Source: Bacillus_BU sp051233475 (lineage in GTDB: Bacteria; Bacillota; Bacilli; Bacillales; Cytobacillaceae). Taken from it: a DNA stretch of 64,000 nt. Positions within the stretch are counted from its first letter, which is position 1. Every line of letters starts with the position of its first letter. The notes below the pieces were generated by a model, which had not been told where the DNA came from, ran no database searches, and saw only the letters and a program-made list of their open reading frames with translations. The DNA is taken from contig NZ_JBKFGH010000011.1 in NCBI RefSeq assembly GCF_051233475.1, positions 62,001 to 126,000 on the forward strand, written 5' to 3'. The translations under genes and the position numbers were made by a program. Below, piece after piece: positions 8,902 to 17,080 of this stretch.

Positions 8902-8956
8902 ATAGTCTAAGCCGTAATTTTTAGAATTAAATTAGCTCCCTGTTTTTGTGCGCAGG

Positions 8957-9150
8957 AAAGAAAAGAGGGCACTAACGGTGAGATTAGTGCCCTGAATTAA
9001 AAATTGGAAAGGAAAAGAGGGCACTAATGGTGAGATTAGTGCCCTGAATTAAAAATTGGAAAGGAAAAGAGGGCACTAACGATAGGAATAGTACCCTAAA
9101 TAAAGAATTTCGAAAGGAAGGGAGGATACTAAATCGAGCAAAGGAGCCCT
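8957..9150 (-). repeat. Tandem array of a 52-bp unit, each with a terminator-like hairpin
   Basis: Units start with GAGGGCACTAA at 8965, 9017 and 9069, a constant period of 52; a decayed fourth unit is in register at 9121 (GGAGGATACTAA). The first two units are nearly identical. Each holds an inverted repeat, AGGGCACTAA ... TTAGTGCCCT, with an 8-base loop; unit 3 has lost part of it. On the minus strand each hairpin is followed by CTCTTTTCC, so each resembles a weak rho-independent terminator lying downstream of rpsD. The array fills the 323-base space between the NERD gene and rpsD together with the rpsD terminator. It is not a CRISPR array: there are no variable spacers. Confidence 0.85.
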
Positions 9151-9182
9151 ATTTTCTGTTTGCTTTTAATAATCAACAAATA

Positions 9183-9215
9183 AAAACCCCCTGGTCAAGC
9201 GACCAAGGGGTTTTC
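9183..9215. terminator. Terminator after rpsD
   Basis: AAAACCCCCTGGTC and GACCAAGGGGTTTT form a near-perfect stem with the loop AAGC. It is strong and symmetrical, with an A-run on one side and a T-run on the other. It serves rpsD on the minus strand. Confidence 0.9.
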
Positions 9216-9224
9216 CACAAGTTA

Positions 9225-9827
9225 TTAACGTGAGTAGAACTCAACGATAAGAGCTTCGTTAATTTCAGCTGGTAATTCAGAACGCTCTGGTAAGCGAGTG
9301 AAAGTACCTTCTAATTTGTCAGCATCGAAAGTTAAGAAATCAGGTACGAAGTTGTTTACTTCAACTGATTCTTTCACAACATCAAGGTTGCGAGATTTTT
9401 CGCGAAGGCTGATAGTTTGACCAGGAGCTACGCGGTATGAAGGGATATCAACGCGAGATCCATCAACCATTACGTGTCCGTGGTTAACTAACTGACGAGC
9501 AGCACGACGAGTGCGAGCTAAACCTAAACGGTAAACTACGTTATCTAAACGTGATTCAAGAAGAACCATGAAGTTTTCACCGTGTTTACCAGCCATTTTG
9601 CCGGCTTTGTCAAATAGGTTACGGAATTGACGCTCATTTACACCGTACATGTGACGAAGTTTTTGTTTTTCTTGTAATTGCAATCCGTATTCGGAAAGCT
9701 TTTTGCGTTGGTTAGGACCGTGAGGACCTGGAGCGTAAGGACGCTTTTCTAATTCTTTTCCTGTTCCACTTAGTGAAACGCCAAGACGACGGGATAATTT
9801 CCAGCTTGGGCCAGTATAACGAGCCAT
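9225..9827 (-). CDS. rpsD: 30S ribosomal protein S4
   Basis: A 200-residue primary 16S rRNA-binding protein that nucleates assembly of the 30S subunit body. The N-terminus MARYTGPSWKLSRRLG lacks the four zinc-binding cysteines found in some S4 proteins, so this is the zinc-free form. The S4 RNA-binding domain is at about residues 90-155 (RLDNVVYRLG, ARQLVNHGHVMVDG). The ribosome site AAGGAGGAGT precedes the ATG. It is a single-gene unit with its own strong promoter and a long leader. In B. subtilis, S4 represses its own translation or expression by binding that leader. Confidence 0.97.
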   Translation of the reverse strand: MARYTGPSWKLSRRLGVSLSGTGKELEKRPYAPGPHGPNQRKKLSEYGLQLQEKQKLRHMYGVNERQFRNLFDKAGKMAGKHGENFMVLLESRLDNVVYRLGLARTRRAARQLVNHGHVMVDGSRVDIPSYRVAPGQTISLREKSRNLDVVKESVEVNNFVPDFLTFDADKLEGTFTRLPERSELPAEINEALIVEFYSR

Positions 9828-10028
9828 GAATGACTCCTCCTTGTGTTTTTATTTTGGTAAAATAAAAACAGTAATGAAACAACAATGATGCTCATTTTGT
9901 TTTCATGTACCTTCGCCCTCGCAGCAGAGGGTTACGCAATACCCCACCAAAAAACGGCTCACAATCAATTGAGCGATGGAACAAAATGATGACAAAAAAG
10001 TGTTCATATAGGCTGCGATATTTTACAC
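9828..10028 (-). promoter_or_regulatory. rpsD leader, probable S4 autoregulatory RNA
   Basis: About 200 bases of transcribed leader lie between the predicted promoter start and the rpsD ATG. On the minus strand it contains GC-rich structured DNA (GGGGTATTGCGTAACCC and CCCTCTGCTGCGAGGG hairpins) in an otherwise AT-rich region. B. subtilis rpsD is autoregulated through a structured leader that binds S4; the position and length here fit that. I have not folded it against the known model. Confidence 0.6.
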
Positions 10029-10035
10029 AAAGAAT

Positions 10036-10065
10036 ATTATATGATTATTCCTATGTAAATGTCAA
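10036..10065 (-). promoter_or_regulatory. Sigma-A promoter of rpsD
   Basis: On the minus strand a perfect TTGACA (10065-10060) and a perfect TATAAT (10041-10036) are separated by 18 bases. This is a strong housekeeping promoter, as expected for a ribosomal protein gene. Confidence 0.85.
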
Positions 10066-10125
10066 TGGAAGAATACGATGTTAAGAATAATTAATAAATG
10101 AGTCAATTTTCCTGCGACTTTTGTA

Positions 10126-10134
10126 TGATATAAT
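10126..10134 (+). promoter_or_regulatory. Probable extended -10 promoter of dgcP
   Basis: TGATATAAT is a perfect extended -10 element. No good -35 is seen at 16-18 bases. It lies 110 bases before dgcP and fires away from rpsD. Confidence 0.45.
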
Positions 10135-10243
10135 AGAATAATAAATATTGAGCGAAAATTTTAACACATTAGGCTTTCTTTGATTTTTTTATTACATAAA
10201 TATATTTTCCCTTTACACCAAAATGGATCATAGGTGATGTAGG

Positions 10244-12061
10244 ATGGAAAAAGAAAAAGATCTGGTTTTAATACATATTAAGAGCCGTTTTTTAGATATT
10301 TTAGATGAAGAAAATAGTTTGTTACATTTTGAACAGATCATTGGAAATATGACGAGGATCATTGCGGATACGATTAGAGTAAATGAGGTTTGCTTTTTCT
10401 ATTGTTCCGATTGGAAGGAACGCTTGATGGTTGATGGGGTAAATATTGACGATACAGACTTGGTCCGGCCAGCTGTTTCCTGTTCGGAATTTGCTGAAGG
10501 TGTTGAACAAGGCTCAGCCTCAACACTTTTAGTCTGTAATGATGGTGAGACTTTTGGCTTCTTAGCCATTTACGGAACTGATTTTGATGCTAGAAATTCT
10601 TTTTTATTGGAGGAAATTGGACGCGAGGCCGGATGCTTTCTGAAGAAAGCTCAAAATCTTTCAAAAATCGCCGTTAGGGAGAAAAAATATCGTCTCCTTT
10701 TTAGGGTAACAGAGAAGTTTCATTCAACCATGGACATGGATGGGGTGCTAGAGGAAATCATTGCCGTTTTGCAGGAGGTATACCCCGCTTTCCATTATTC
10801 ATTATACCTATCTCAAGATAATCATAGTAATAGCCACCTCCCCATCAAAGGACTACATTATGATAGTGAAAATATGGCGGCAATGGAAGCATACGTCACG
10901 GGGATTGTTCAAACAGAGGATTCTATAAATGAAAATCGATCGAATCTTTATGCGCCTTTAAAGGGTAAGCAAGGCGTTTATGGTGTTCTCCAAATTACTG
11001 CCTCGAACACGCTTATTTTTCCCAAAAAAGAGGTTGAATTTATTTCTCTTTTAGCTAACACTGCAGGAAATGCTTTAGAGAATGCTCAGTTGTACCAGCA
11101 GTCTAAACGGCTAATTTCCGATTTGAAATTAATAAATCAAGTTTCACACCACCTGAATTCTAAGCAGCGATTTAGCGATACAGTAACCTATATGTGCGAT
11201 CAAATTATTAAGTCCTTTGATGCAGAAGAGGTTGGTTTTATTCTTTATAAAGAAAGTCGAAAAAAGGCAAAAATATTAGAAGGAAGCACTCGTTTTTTCT
11301 TTACAAACAAAGCAGAAATATACATTCAGTATTTTCAAGAGCAGCTTTTACGGGAAAAGGGTGCCGTTTTTATTGGGGATTTTAATTTGCTCAATGATCG
11401 CCAGTTTCGCTCCATCATGGCGGTACCAATGATTCAGACAGGTGTAATCGAAGGTTTTATACTGGTTATGCATAAACAGCCATATCATTTCTCATTCGAG
11501 TCGTATAAACTCCTGCGTTCCCTTATCTATCATTCTACGCTTGCTTTTGTTAATTCGACGTTAAGAGAAGAATTAGAGCGGATGGTAATTACCGACTATT
11601 TAACTAAGTTATTTACTCGTAATTATTTGGATCAACAAATTCAACTATCCATGAGGGATGACAGCCAAGGAACCTTTATATTAATAGATATTGATAATTT
11701 TAAAGGGATTAATGACACGTATGGGCATCAAGTTGGAGATGATATTCTGATTCAGGTTGCAAATGTTATGAGAGGAAATATTCGAGATTCCGATGTAGCT
11801 GCACGTTGGGGCGGGGAGGAGTTAGCCATTTACTTGCCGAAGGTATCAATTGAACGGGGAAGTATGATCGCCACACGAATCGTCGAGCGGGTTATGGAAG
11901 GGACGAGTCCATCTGTTACTGTGTCTTGCGGGGTTTCGCACTGGACAAAAAGGAAGAAAGATTCTGTCCAACAGTTATTTAACCGAGCGGATCAAGCATT
12001 GTATTTAGCAAAGACCTCTGGGAAAAATAAAGTGGTCACCCAAAAAGAACTGAAACGATAA
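10244..12061 (+). CDS. dgcP: Diguanylate cyclase DgcP (GAF-GGDEF)
   Basis: A 605-residue cytoplasmic protein that should make cyclic di-GMP from two GTP. The C-terminal 160 residues form a GGDEF domain with the active-site signature RWGGEELAIYLP near residue 525 and the upstream metal and nucleotide segment DIDNFKGINDTYGHQVGD. Two GAF-like sensory regions precede it (about 150-280 and 290-430, with VEFISLLANTAGNALENAQLY). There are no membrane segments. B. subtilis has the same gene, ytrP/dgcP, next to rpsD. The ATG at 10244 follows GATGTAGGATGG, a weak ribosome site. A clear terminator follows the stop. Confidence 0.9.
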   Translation: MEKEKDLVLIHIKSRFLDILDEENSLLHFEQIIGNMTRIIADTIRVNEVCFFYCSDWKERLMVDGVNIDDTDLVRPAVSCSEFAEGVEQGSASTLLVCNDGETFGFLAIYGTDFDARNSFLLEEIGREAGCFLKKAQNLSKIAVREKKYRLLFRVTEKFHSTMDMDGVLEEIIAVLQEVYPAFHYSLYLSQDNHSNSHLPIKGLHYDSENMAAMEAYVTGIVQTEDSINENRSNLYAPLKGKQGVYGVLQITASNTLIFPKKEVEFISLLANTAGNALENAQLYQQSKRLISDLKLINQVSHHLNSKQRFSDTVTYMCDQIIKSFDAEEVGFILYKESRKKAKILEGSTRFFFTNKAEIYIQYFQEQLLREKGAVFIGDFNLLNDRQFRSIMAVPMIQTGVIEGFILVMHKQPYHFSFESYKLLRSLIYHSTLAFVNSTLREELERMVITDYLTKLFTRNYLDQQIQLSMRDDSQGTFILIDIDNFKGINDTYGHQVGDDILIQVANVMRGNIRDSDVAARWGGEELAIYLPKVSIERGSMIATRIVERVMEGTSPSVTVSCGVSHWTKRKKDSVQQLFNRADQALYLAKTSGKNKVVTQKELKR

Positions 12062-12094
12062 AAAGCAGGAAGGTTACGCCTTTCCTGCTTTTTT
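12061..12094 (+). terminator. Terminator after dgcP
   Basis: AAAAGCAGGAAGG / CCTTTCCTGCTTTTTT forms a strong hairpin with a T-run directly after the dgcP stop. Confidence 0.85.
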
Positions 12095-12175
12095 ACTTTA
12101 TTTCGACTCGTTTCTAGTTGATTATTGATCCATTTTCATTCTGTTTAGCAAGCAATGCGGAAAATCACGGGATTT

Positions 12176-12217
12176 TGTCGATATTTTTTAAAAGGATATT
12201 ATCTAATGATAAAGAAT
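12176..12217 (+). promoter_or_regulatory. Candidate sigma-H promoter and Spo0A box before refZ
   Basis: AGGATAT at 12193-12199 and AAAGAAT at 12211-12217 resemble the sigma-H -35 and -10 elements. TGTCGAT at 12176-12182 is a 6/7 match to the Spo0A box TGTCGAA. In B. subtilis refZ is switched on early in sporulation, with Spo0A and sigma-H reported as activators, so the combination is plausible. Confidence 0.5.
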
Positions 12218-12277
12218 GTTCTTAATTATAAAGAATGATGTGTAATCAACATACTAATAGGAGGAAAACAGGGGCTT

Positions 12278-12916
12278 ATGAGAAAAAATTCAAAGGAAGC
12301 TATCGTAACTGCAGCCGTTTCATTATTTAATGCAAATGGATTTGATGGTACTTCGATCCGCGACATAGCCAAGGAAGCTAAGATTAATGCTGCTAATATT
12401 TCCTATTATTTTCGAAATAAGCAAGGCCTATTAGAGTATTGTCTTACCGTCTTCTTCGAAAACTATATGGCGGAATTAGAAAAGGGTTTTCAAAGTTTAG
12501 AGCATGGTGCTTCACAATGTTTAAAGGAAATTGCCAAGAAACTTTGGAACTATCAGTGCAACCATATTCAACTGACAAGATTTGTGTTAAGGGAAATGTC
12601 CATTGATTCCCAGATTGTAAGAGAAATCTTGACAACGTATTATACGAAAGAGCGATATATATTTCATAAGGTTATTGAAAAGGGTATGGATACAAAGGAG
12701 TTTAAAGCTACCTCAATCCAGTATTTAATCATTCAATTTAAGGGACTCTTGTCCAGCCCATTCTTAAATACACAGTATTTAACGGAAGTATTGCATGTAT
12801 TTCCCCATGAGCGTTATTTTGCGGATAAGTATTTACAAGAGATTAACCAGTGGGTTGATAGAATCGTCTGTATTGATCCTGCCATGCAGAGCAGCTGTAT
12901 GTTAAAAACATCCTAA
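12278..12916 (+). CDS. refZ: RefZ, TetR-family regulator of FtsZ placement
   Basis: A 212-residue TetR-type DNA-binding protein. The N-terminal helix-turn-helix is clear (AIVTAAVSLFNANGFDGTSIRDIAKEA, then NISYYFRNKQGLLEY). The rest is the variable ligand/partner domain. The gene position between the diguanylate cyclase and hisJ matches B. subtilis yttP/refZ. RefZ binds sites near the origin and helps shift FtsZ from mid-cell to the pole at the start of sporulation. Assignment rests on family plus gene order. The ATG at 12278 has an AGGAGGAAAA site about 14 bases upstream, a long spacing. It converges on hisJ with a shared terminator. Confidence 0.8.
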   Translation: MRKNSKEAIVTAAVSLFNANGFDGTSIRDIAKEAKINAANISYYFRNKQGLLEYCLTVFFENYMAELEKGFQSLEHGASQCLKEIAKKLWNYQCNHIQLTRFVLREMSIDSQIVREILTTYYTKERYIFHKVIEKGMDTKEFKATSIQYLIIQFKGLLSSPFLNTQYLTEVLHVFPHERYFADKYLQEINQWVDRIVCIDPAMQSSCMLKTS

Positions 12917-12941
12917 CTAGCTATCAAGTTAGGATGTTTTT
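12904..12941. terminator. Shared terminator of refZ and hisJ
   Basis: AAAAACATCCTAAC and GTTAGGATGTTTTT are perfect complements around a 10-base loop. The right arm overlaps the hisJ stop codon. It works in both directions between the convergent genes. Confidence 0.85.
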
Positions 12942-13741
12942 ATTATTTCCATTTGATCAATTCCTTGAGCCAATTCTTTAACTTGATGGGCATCTGAACC
13001 ATATACTAACGGGATATCAAGTGCAATCGCTTTTTTAATGATCCAAAGAGGCGGATATGGCTCACGGCAAAGTGGTTTGGCGCATCCAGCCCCATTGTAA
13101 TCTAATTGATAGCCTTTTTCTTTAATCGCTAATAACAGATTGTCCACTTCCAATTCAAAGCGGGATTCTGTCGGAAACCTTTTTTTAAACTTTTGGGCAA
13201 GTGTAATATGCCCAATCCGTTTTGGTTTAAATGGACCAAGGTCTGCATTAACCGATTTTAATAAAGTGTCGTAATACTTCTTGTAAAGAGCATCAATCGA
13301 ACCATAGATGGTTACCATTTGTCCGAAAACCTCGGGACTGTAATCCATACAATCGTATCCATTATCATGTTTTAAAAAATGGACTGATAAAATGGCGTCA
13401 TCTAATTGTGGACCAAATGAAGTGAGAAAGTCTTTGATTTCAACCTCGTAACCTTCAATATAGTCCACTTCAAGTCCACAATTAATTTTTATATGACGAT
13501 GATATTCGTTTTGGATGATGGAAATGTCGTGAAAATAGCTTTGCAGTTCGTCCATCTGCATGCCGCTGTCTTGGGTTGGAGTTGTGTCGATGAAACCGCT
13601 TGGCAGTGGTGCGTGCTCAGTGAAGGAGATCTCCTTAAACCCTAAAGTGATCGCCTTTTCTACATACTCCTTAAAGGAATCCTTTGTTCCGTGTGGGCAG
13701 TAGGGCGAGTGAATATGTCCATCTTTTAGCAAACTCGACAC
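12929..13741 (-). CDS. hisJ: Histidinol-phosphatase (PHP family)
   Basis: A 270-residue PHP-superfamily phosphatase that removes the phosphate from histidinol phosphate, the penultimate step of histidine synthesis. Metal-binding residues are visible in DGHIHSPYCPHG (H9, H11, H16), EISFTEHAP, GLEVDYIEG and, near the end, YGSDAH. Gene order (refZ-hisJ-ezrA) matches B. subtilis. It stands alone, away from any his operon in this window. The ATG at 13741 follows AGGGAGTGTCGAG. Confidence 0.92.
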   Translation of the reverse strand: MSSLLKDGHIHSPYCPHGTKDSFKEYVEKAITLGFKEISFTEHAPLPSGFIDTTPTQDSGMQMDELQSYFHDISIIQNEYHRHIKINCGLEVDYIEGYEVEIKDFLTSFGPQLDDAILSVHFLKHDNGYDCMDYSPEVFGQMVTIYGSIDALYKKYYDTLLKSVNADLGPFKPKRIGHITLAQKFKKRFPTESRFELEVDNLLLAIKEKGYQLDYNGAGCAKPLCREPYPPLWIIKKAIALDIPLVYGSDAHQVKELAQGIDQMEIIKTS

Positions 13742-14019
13742 TCCCTTTCATAGAAAATTTCCATTGGTCATAAAATAGCCATAGTTGCCTTTCATTCGCA
13801 TGGAAATGGCAGAATTTCTCCAAAAAAAAATGATTTTATTAGTCAAAAAATGTCGTTTACATGTTATCATAAAAACAATGAAAAAGACATTTTTATGAAT
13901 GTTATTCTTAATCCTAATTTTGATTTCCCTTTTACGTTAAAAGTAAGGGTGTAAATATATCGATAAAAAATTTGAAACGGATGAAAACTTCGTATTCTGT
14001 GAGAGCAGGTGTGTGCAAG

Positions 14020-15714
14020 ATGGGATTTGTGATCGGTGCAATTGTAGTTGTACTTTGTATATTATTGGTAGGATATTTTACTAGGAAAAAATATTATAAA
14101 GAAATAGATCGACTGGAAAGTTGGAAAATAGATATTACAAATAGACCCGTTCAGGATGAAATGTCGAAGGTTAAACAATTAAATATGACTGGACAAACAG
14201 AGGAACTTTTCGAAAGATGGCGTAAGGAATGGGATGAGATTGCAGCGGGAGGACTTCCAGAAATTGATGAGCTATTGTTTGATGCAGAGGAAGCCATTGA
14301 TAAACTCCGCTTTAAAAAAGCCGGAGAGATTCAAGCTGAAATCAGAGCGAGTTTAACAGAAAGTGAAGAAAAAATTAAACAAATCCTTACTGAATTAAAC
14401 GAATTAGTTGGAAGTGAGCAAAAAAACAGAGAAGAAATGGAAGAGCTAAAAGATGTATATCGAGAATCAAAAAGGTCATTATTAGCTCATCGTCATACAT
14501 ATGGTCATGCAGTTGATGCGTTTGAAAAACAATTGGATGAGATGATGGAAAACTTTCAAATCTTTGAAGAAAAAACAGAGCACGGTGATTACTTAGAAGC
14601 ACGCGAGGTTGTCCTAACCATTAAAGAGCGGCTGATGAAAATTTCAGAAAAAATGGAAGCTATCCCTAAACTTTTAATGGACTGCCAAACAGGATTGCCA
14701 ATGCAAATAAATGAATTAAAAGACGGTTTCCATGAAATGATCGGGCAAGGCTATCGACTTGAACATTTGCGGTTTGAACAAGAAATAGTCCGATTAGAGC
14801 AAGAAATTCAATCATTCTTAGCACAGCTTGGCCAAACTGAGGTTGAAGAAGTTGAAACGGGAATTGCCGTAGTAAAAGAAACGATTGAACAGTTGTATGT
14901 CCTGTTAGAAAAGGAAGTTCTTGCAAAACACTACATACAGCAGAATAAGGATGAGATAAAAGCTGCATTAAACGAAATCGAAGATAATTGCAGAATTCTA
15001 AAAGAAGAGACAGAGTATGTACAGCAGATTTATCATCTTGCAAAAACAGAGCTAGATGCTCAGAAACAGTCTGAAAAACAAGTAGTGCAGCTCTTAAAGC
15101 GCTATGAACACCTTGAAATAAGAATATCTGAGCAGGGCGATGCTCACTCACACCTTTCAGAAGAGCTTAGTGAAATAAAACAAATGATTGAAACGATTGC
15201 TACAGAGCAAAAAGAGTATCGAGAAGCTTTGCATATGCTTAGAAAAGATGAAATTATTGCACGAGACAAAGTAAAAGAGCTCAAAAAGAAAATGGCTGAA
15301 GCAATTCGTACCGTTTCAAAAAGTAAAATACCTGGTCTTCCACGAGAATATGAATTTTTGTTAGAGGACGCCGAGGAAAGTATAAATAGGGTGATCGAGA
15401 AGCTTGCTGAAAAACCTCTAAATATTCCAACTGTGCAGCATTTTCTTGATTTAGCTGTTCAATCAGTGGAAGAGTTGGTGAAAAATACGGACGAAATGTT
15501 AGAAAATGTCTTGTTAGCAGAAAAAGTAATTCAATATGGAAACCGTTTTAAAAGTAGATACCCTTCGGTTGCTGAAGGGTTAAATGAAGCAGAGCTGGCT
15601 TTTAGAGATTATGATTATAAATTAGCCCTTGAACAAGCTGCTACAACGATTGAAAAGGTTGAGCCAGGTGCAATGAAGAAGATCGAAGCGCTCATGTCGG
15701 AAAAAGTATTATAA
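14020..15714 (+). CDS. ezrA: EzrA, septation ring regulator
   Basis: A 564-residue membrane-anchored cell-division protein that limits FtsZ ring formation away from mid-cell and helps constriction. A single N-terminal membrane segment (residues 3-22, VIGAIVVVLCILLVGYF) is followed by the typical RKKYYKEIDRLESWK and then a long run of coiled coils. Near the C-terminus, QYGNRFKSRYPSV corresponds to the conserved QNR region. I place the start at the ATG at 14020 rather than 13972 because it gives the family N-terminus MGFVIG and the usual length (562 in B. subtilis). The upstream AGGTG is a modest ribosome site. It is divergent from hisJ. Confidence 0.94.
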   Translation: MGFVIGAIVVVLCILLVGYFTRKKYYKEIDRLESWKIDITNRPVQDEMSKVKQLNMTGQTEELFERWRKEWDEIAAGGLPEIDELLFDAEEAIDKLRFKKAGEIQAEIRASLTESEEKIKQILTELNELVGSEQKNREEMEELKDVYRESKRSLLAHRHTYGHAVDAFEKQLDEMMENFQIFEEKTEHGDYLEAREVVLTIKERLMKISEKMEAIPKLLMDCQTGLPMQINELKDGFHEMIGQGYRLEHLRFEQEIVRLEQEIQSFLAQLGQTEVEEVETGIAVVKETIEQLYVLLEKEVLAKHYIQQNKDEIKAALNEIEDNCRILKEETEYVQQIYHLAKTELDAQKQSEKQVVQLLKRYEHLEIRISEQGDAHSHLSEELSEIKQMIETIATEQKEYREALHMLRKDEIIARDKVKELKKKMAEAIRTVSKSKIPGLPREYEFLLEDAEESINRVIEKLAEKPLNIPTVQHFLDLAVQSVEELVKNTDEMLENVLLAEKVIQYGNRFKSRYPSVAEGLNEAELAFRDYDYKLALEQAATTIEKVEPGAMKKIEALMSEKVL

Positions 15715-15721
15715 TATTTCT

Positions 15722-15762
15722 AAAAAGCTGGTTCACCAATTTGTTGGGGAACCAGCTTTTTA
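15722..15762 (+). terminator. Terminator after ezrA
   Basis: AAAAAGCTGGTTC / GAACCAGCTTTTT with a 15-base loop, 8 bases after the stop. Confidence 0.85.
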
Positions 15763-15936
15763 GGATGGGATCGTTTAGAATCAGTTACCATATTTTCTAT
15801 CGATTGTTATTTTATAGTTTTTTTGGAATAATAGTTGAAAAGTGCACAAAGGGTTTTTTATCATTTTTGTTGCGAATTTAATGGATTATGGTAAGATTCA
15901 AAGATGCAAACGGTCCTTATTTGAAAGGGGAAAACC

Positions 15937-17079
15937 ATGATTTATTTTGATAATAGTGCAACAACTAAACCATATACCGAAGTAATTAATTCTTTCGTAA
16001 AGGTATCTTCAGATTACTTTGGAAACCCTTCCTCCTTGCACCAATTGGGCGGTATGGCTGAGCAGCTGTTATCTCAAGCAAGAAACCAAATCGCAAAGCT
16101 CTTGAAGGTAAAAGCTTCGGAAATCCTGTTTACCTCTGGAGGAACAGAAAGTAACAATCTTGCTATTAAAGGTACAGCATTGATGTACAAGGGGAGAGGC
16201 AAGCACATTATAACAACAGAAATTGAACATGCATCCGTTCGGGAAACAATGGAACAGTTAAAGAAATTGGGATTTAGCGTAACCTATATCCAGCCTGATC
16301 AGGATGGGAGAATATCCGTTAAAGATATTGAAAATTCAATACGGCAAGATACGATTCTTGTATCGGTCATTCACGTTCAAAATGAGGTAGGTACCATTCA
16401 ACCGATTGAAGAAATTGGCGCGATGCTAAAGAATTATCCGAAGGTTTTATTTCATGTAGACCATGTTCAAGGTGCTGGAAAAATCCCTTTGGATATTCAT
16501 GGGGCAGGGGTTGATCTATGTTCGATTTCCGGGCATAAATTTCATGGCTTAAAGGGTACAGGAGCACTTTATTTACGAGAGGGATTGCAAATTTCTCCTC
16601 TTATCACTGGAGGAAATCAAGAGTCCAAACATCGCAGTGGAACAGAGAATGTTGCAGGAATGGTTGCCATGGCAAAAGCATTGCGTATGACAATGGATCA
16701 CTATAGTGCAGATTTATCAAAAATGAAACACGTGATGCAGTATTTACGAGATGAATTACAGAAAGTGAAAGAGATTACCGTAAATTCCCCAAAAGAGGGT
16801 ACAGCGCCTCATATTGTTAATTTTTCGGTTACAGGTTTTAAAGGAGAGGTTTTTGTCCATTCTCTTGCGGAAAAGGGAGTATATGTATCAACAACTAGTG
16901 CTTGTTCATCTAAACAAGCAGAAGTTAGCAAAACGTTACTTGCAATGGGAATTCCGGAGGAAATTGCCAAAAGTGCATTAAGGATAAGCCTGTCATACAA
17001 TAACACAATTGAAGAAGCGGTATATGTAATCAGTGCTATTAAAGAGACAATAAACCATTTAGGTGAGGTAATGAACTAA
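15937..17079 (+). CDS. nifZ: Cysteine desulfurase (NifS/IscS-type), partner of ThiI
   Basis: A 380-residue PLP enzyme that takes sulfur from cysteine as a protein persulfide. The PLP lysine is K201 in SISGHKFHG, and the sulfur-accepting cysteine is C323 in STTSACSSKQ. It is followed after one base by thiI, and in B. subtilis the paired enzyme (NifZ) hands its sulfur to ThiI for 4-thiouridine in tRNA. AAAGGGG precedes the ATG. A possible promoter is TTGCGA (15870) with TAAGAT (15892) at 16 bases spacing. It is not near an isc or suf cluster here, which supports a dedicated role with ThiI. Confidence 0.93.
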   Translation: MIYFDNSATTKPYTEVINSFVKVSSDYFGNPSSLHQLGGMAEQLLSQARNQIAKLLKVKASEILFTSGGTESNNLAIKGTALMYKGRGKHIITTEIEHASVRETMEQLKKLGFSVTYIQPDQDGRISVKDIENSIRQDTILVSVIHVQNEVGTIQPIEEIGAMLKNYPKVLFHVDHVQGAGKIPLDIHGAGVDLCSISGHKFHGLKGTGALYLREGLQISPLITGGNQESKHRSGTENVAGMVAMAKALRMTMDHYSADLSKMKHVMQYLRDELQKVKEITVNSPKEGTAPHIVNFSVTGFKGEVFVHSLAEKGVYVSTTSACSSKQAEVSKTLLAMGIPEEIAKSALRISLSYNNTIEEAVYVISAIKETINHLGEVMN

Positions 17080-17080
17080 G

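Noticed and set aside
8957..9150. Possible CRISPR array
   Set aside because: The period is constant at 52 and the whole unit, including would-be spacers, repeats; there are no cas genes.
7984..9150. NERD gene plus hairpin array as a new defence or retron-like system
   Set aside because: No reverse transcriptase, effector or second gene; the array's hairpins fit terminators of rpsD on the other strand better.
14666..15151. 161-residue minus-strand frame inside ezrA
   Set aside because: Shadow of the coiled-coil coding sequence; leucine/glutamine-rich without a ribosome site.
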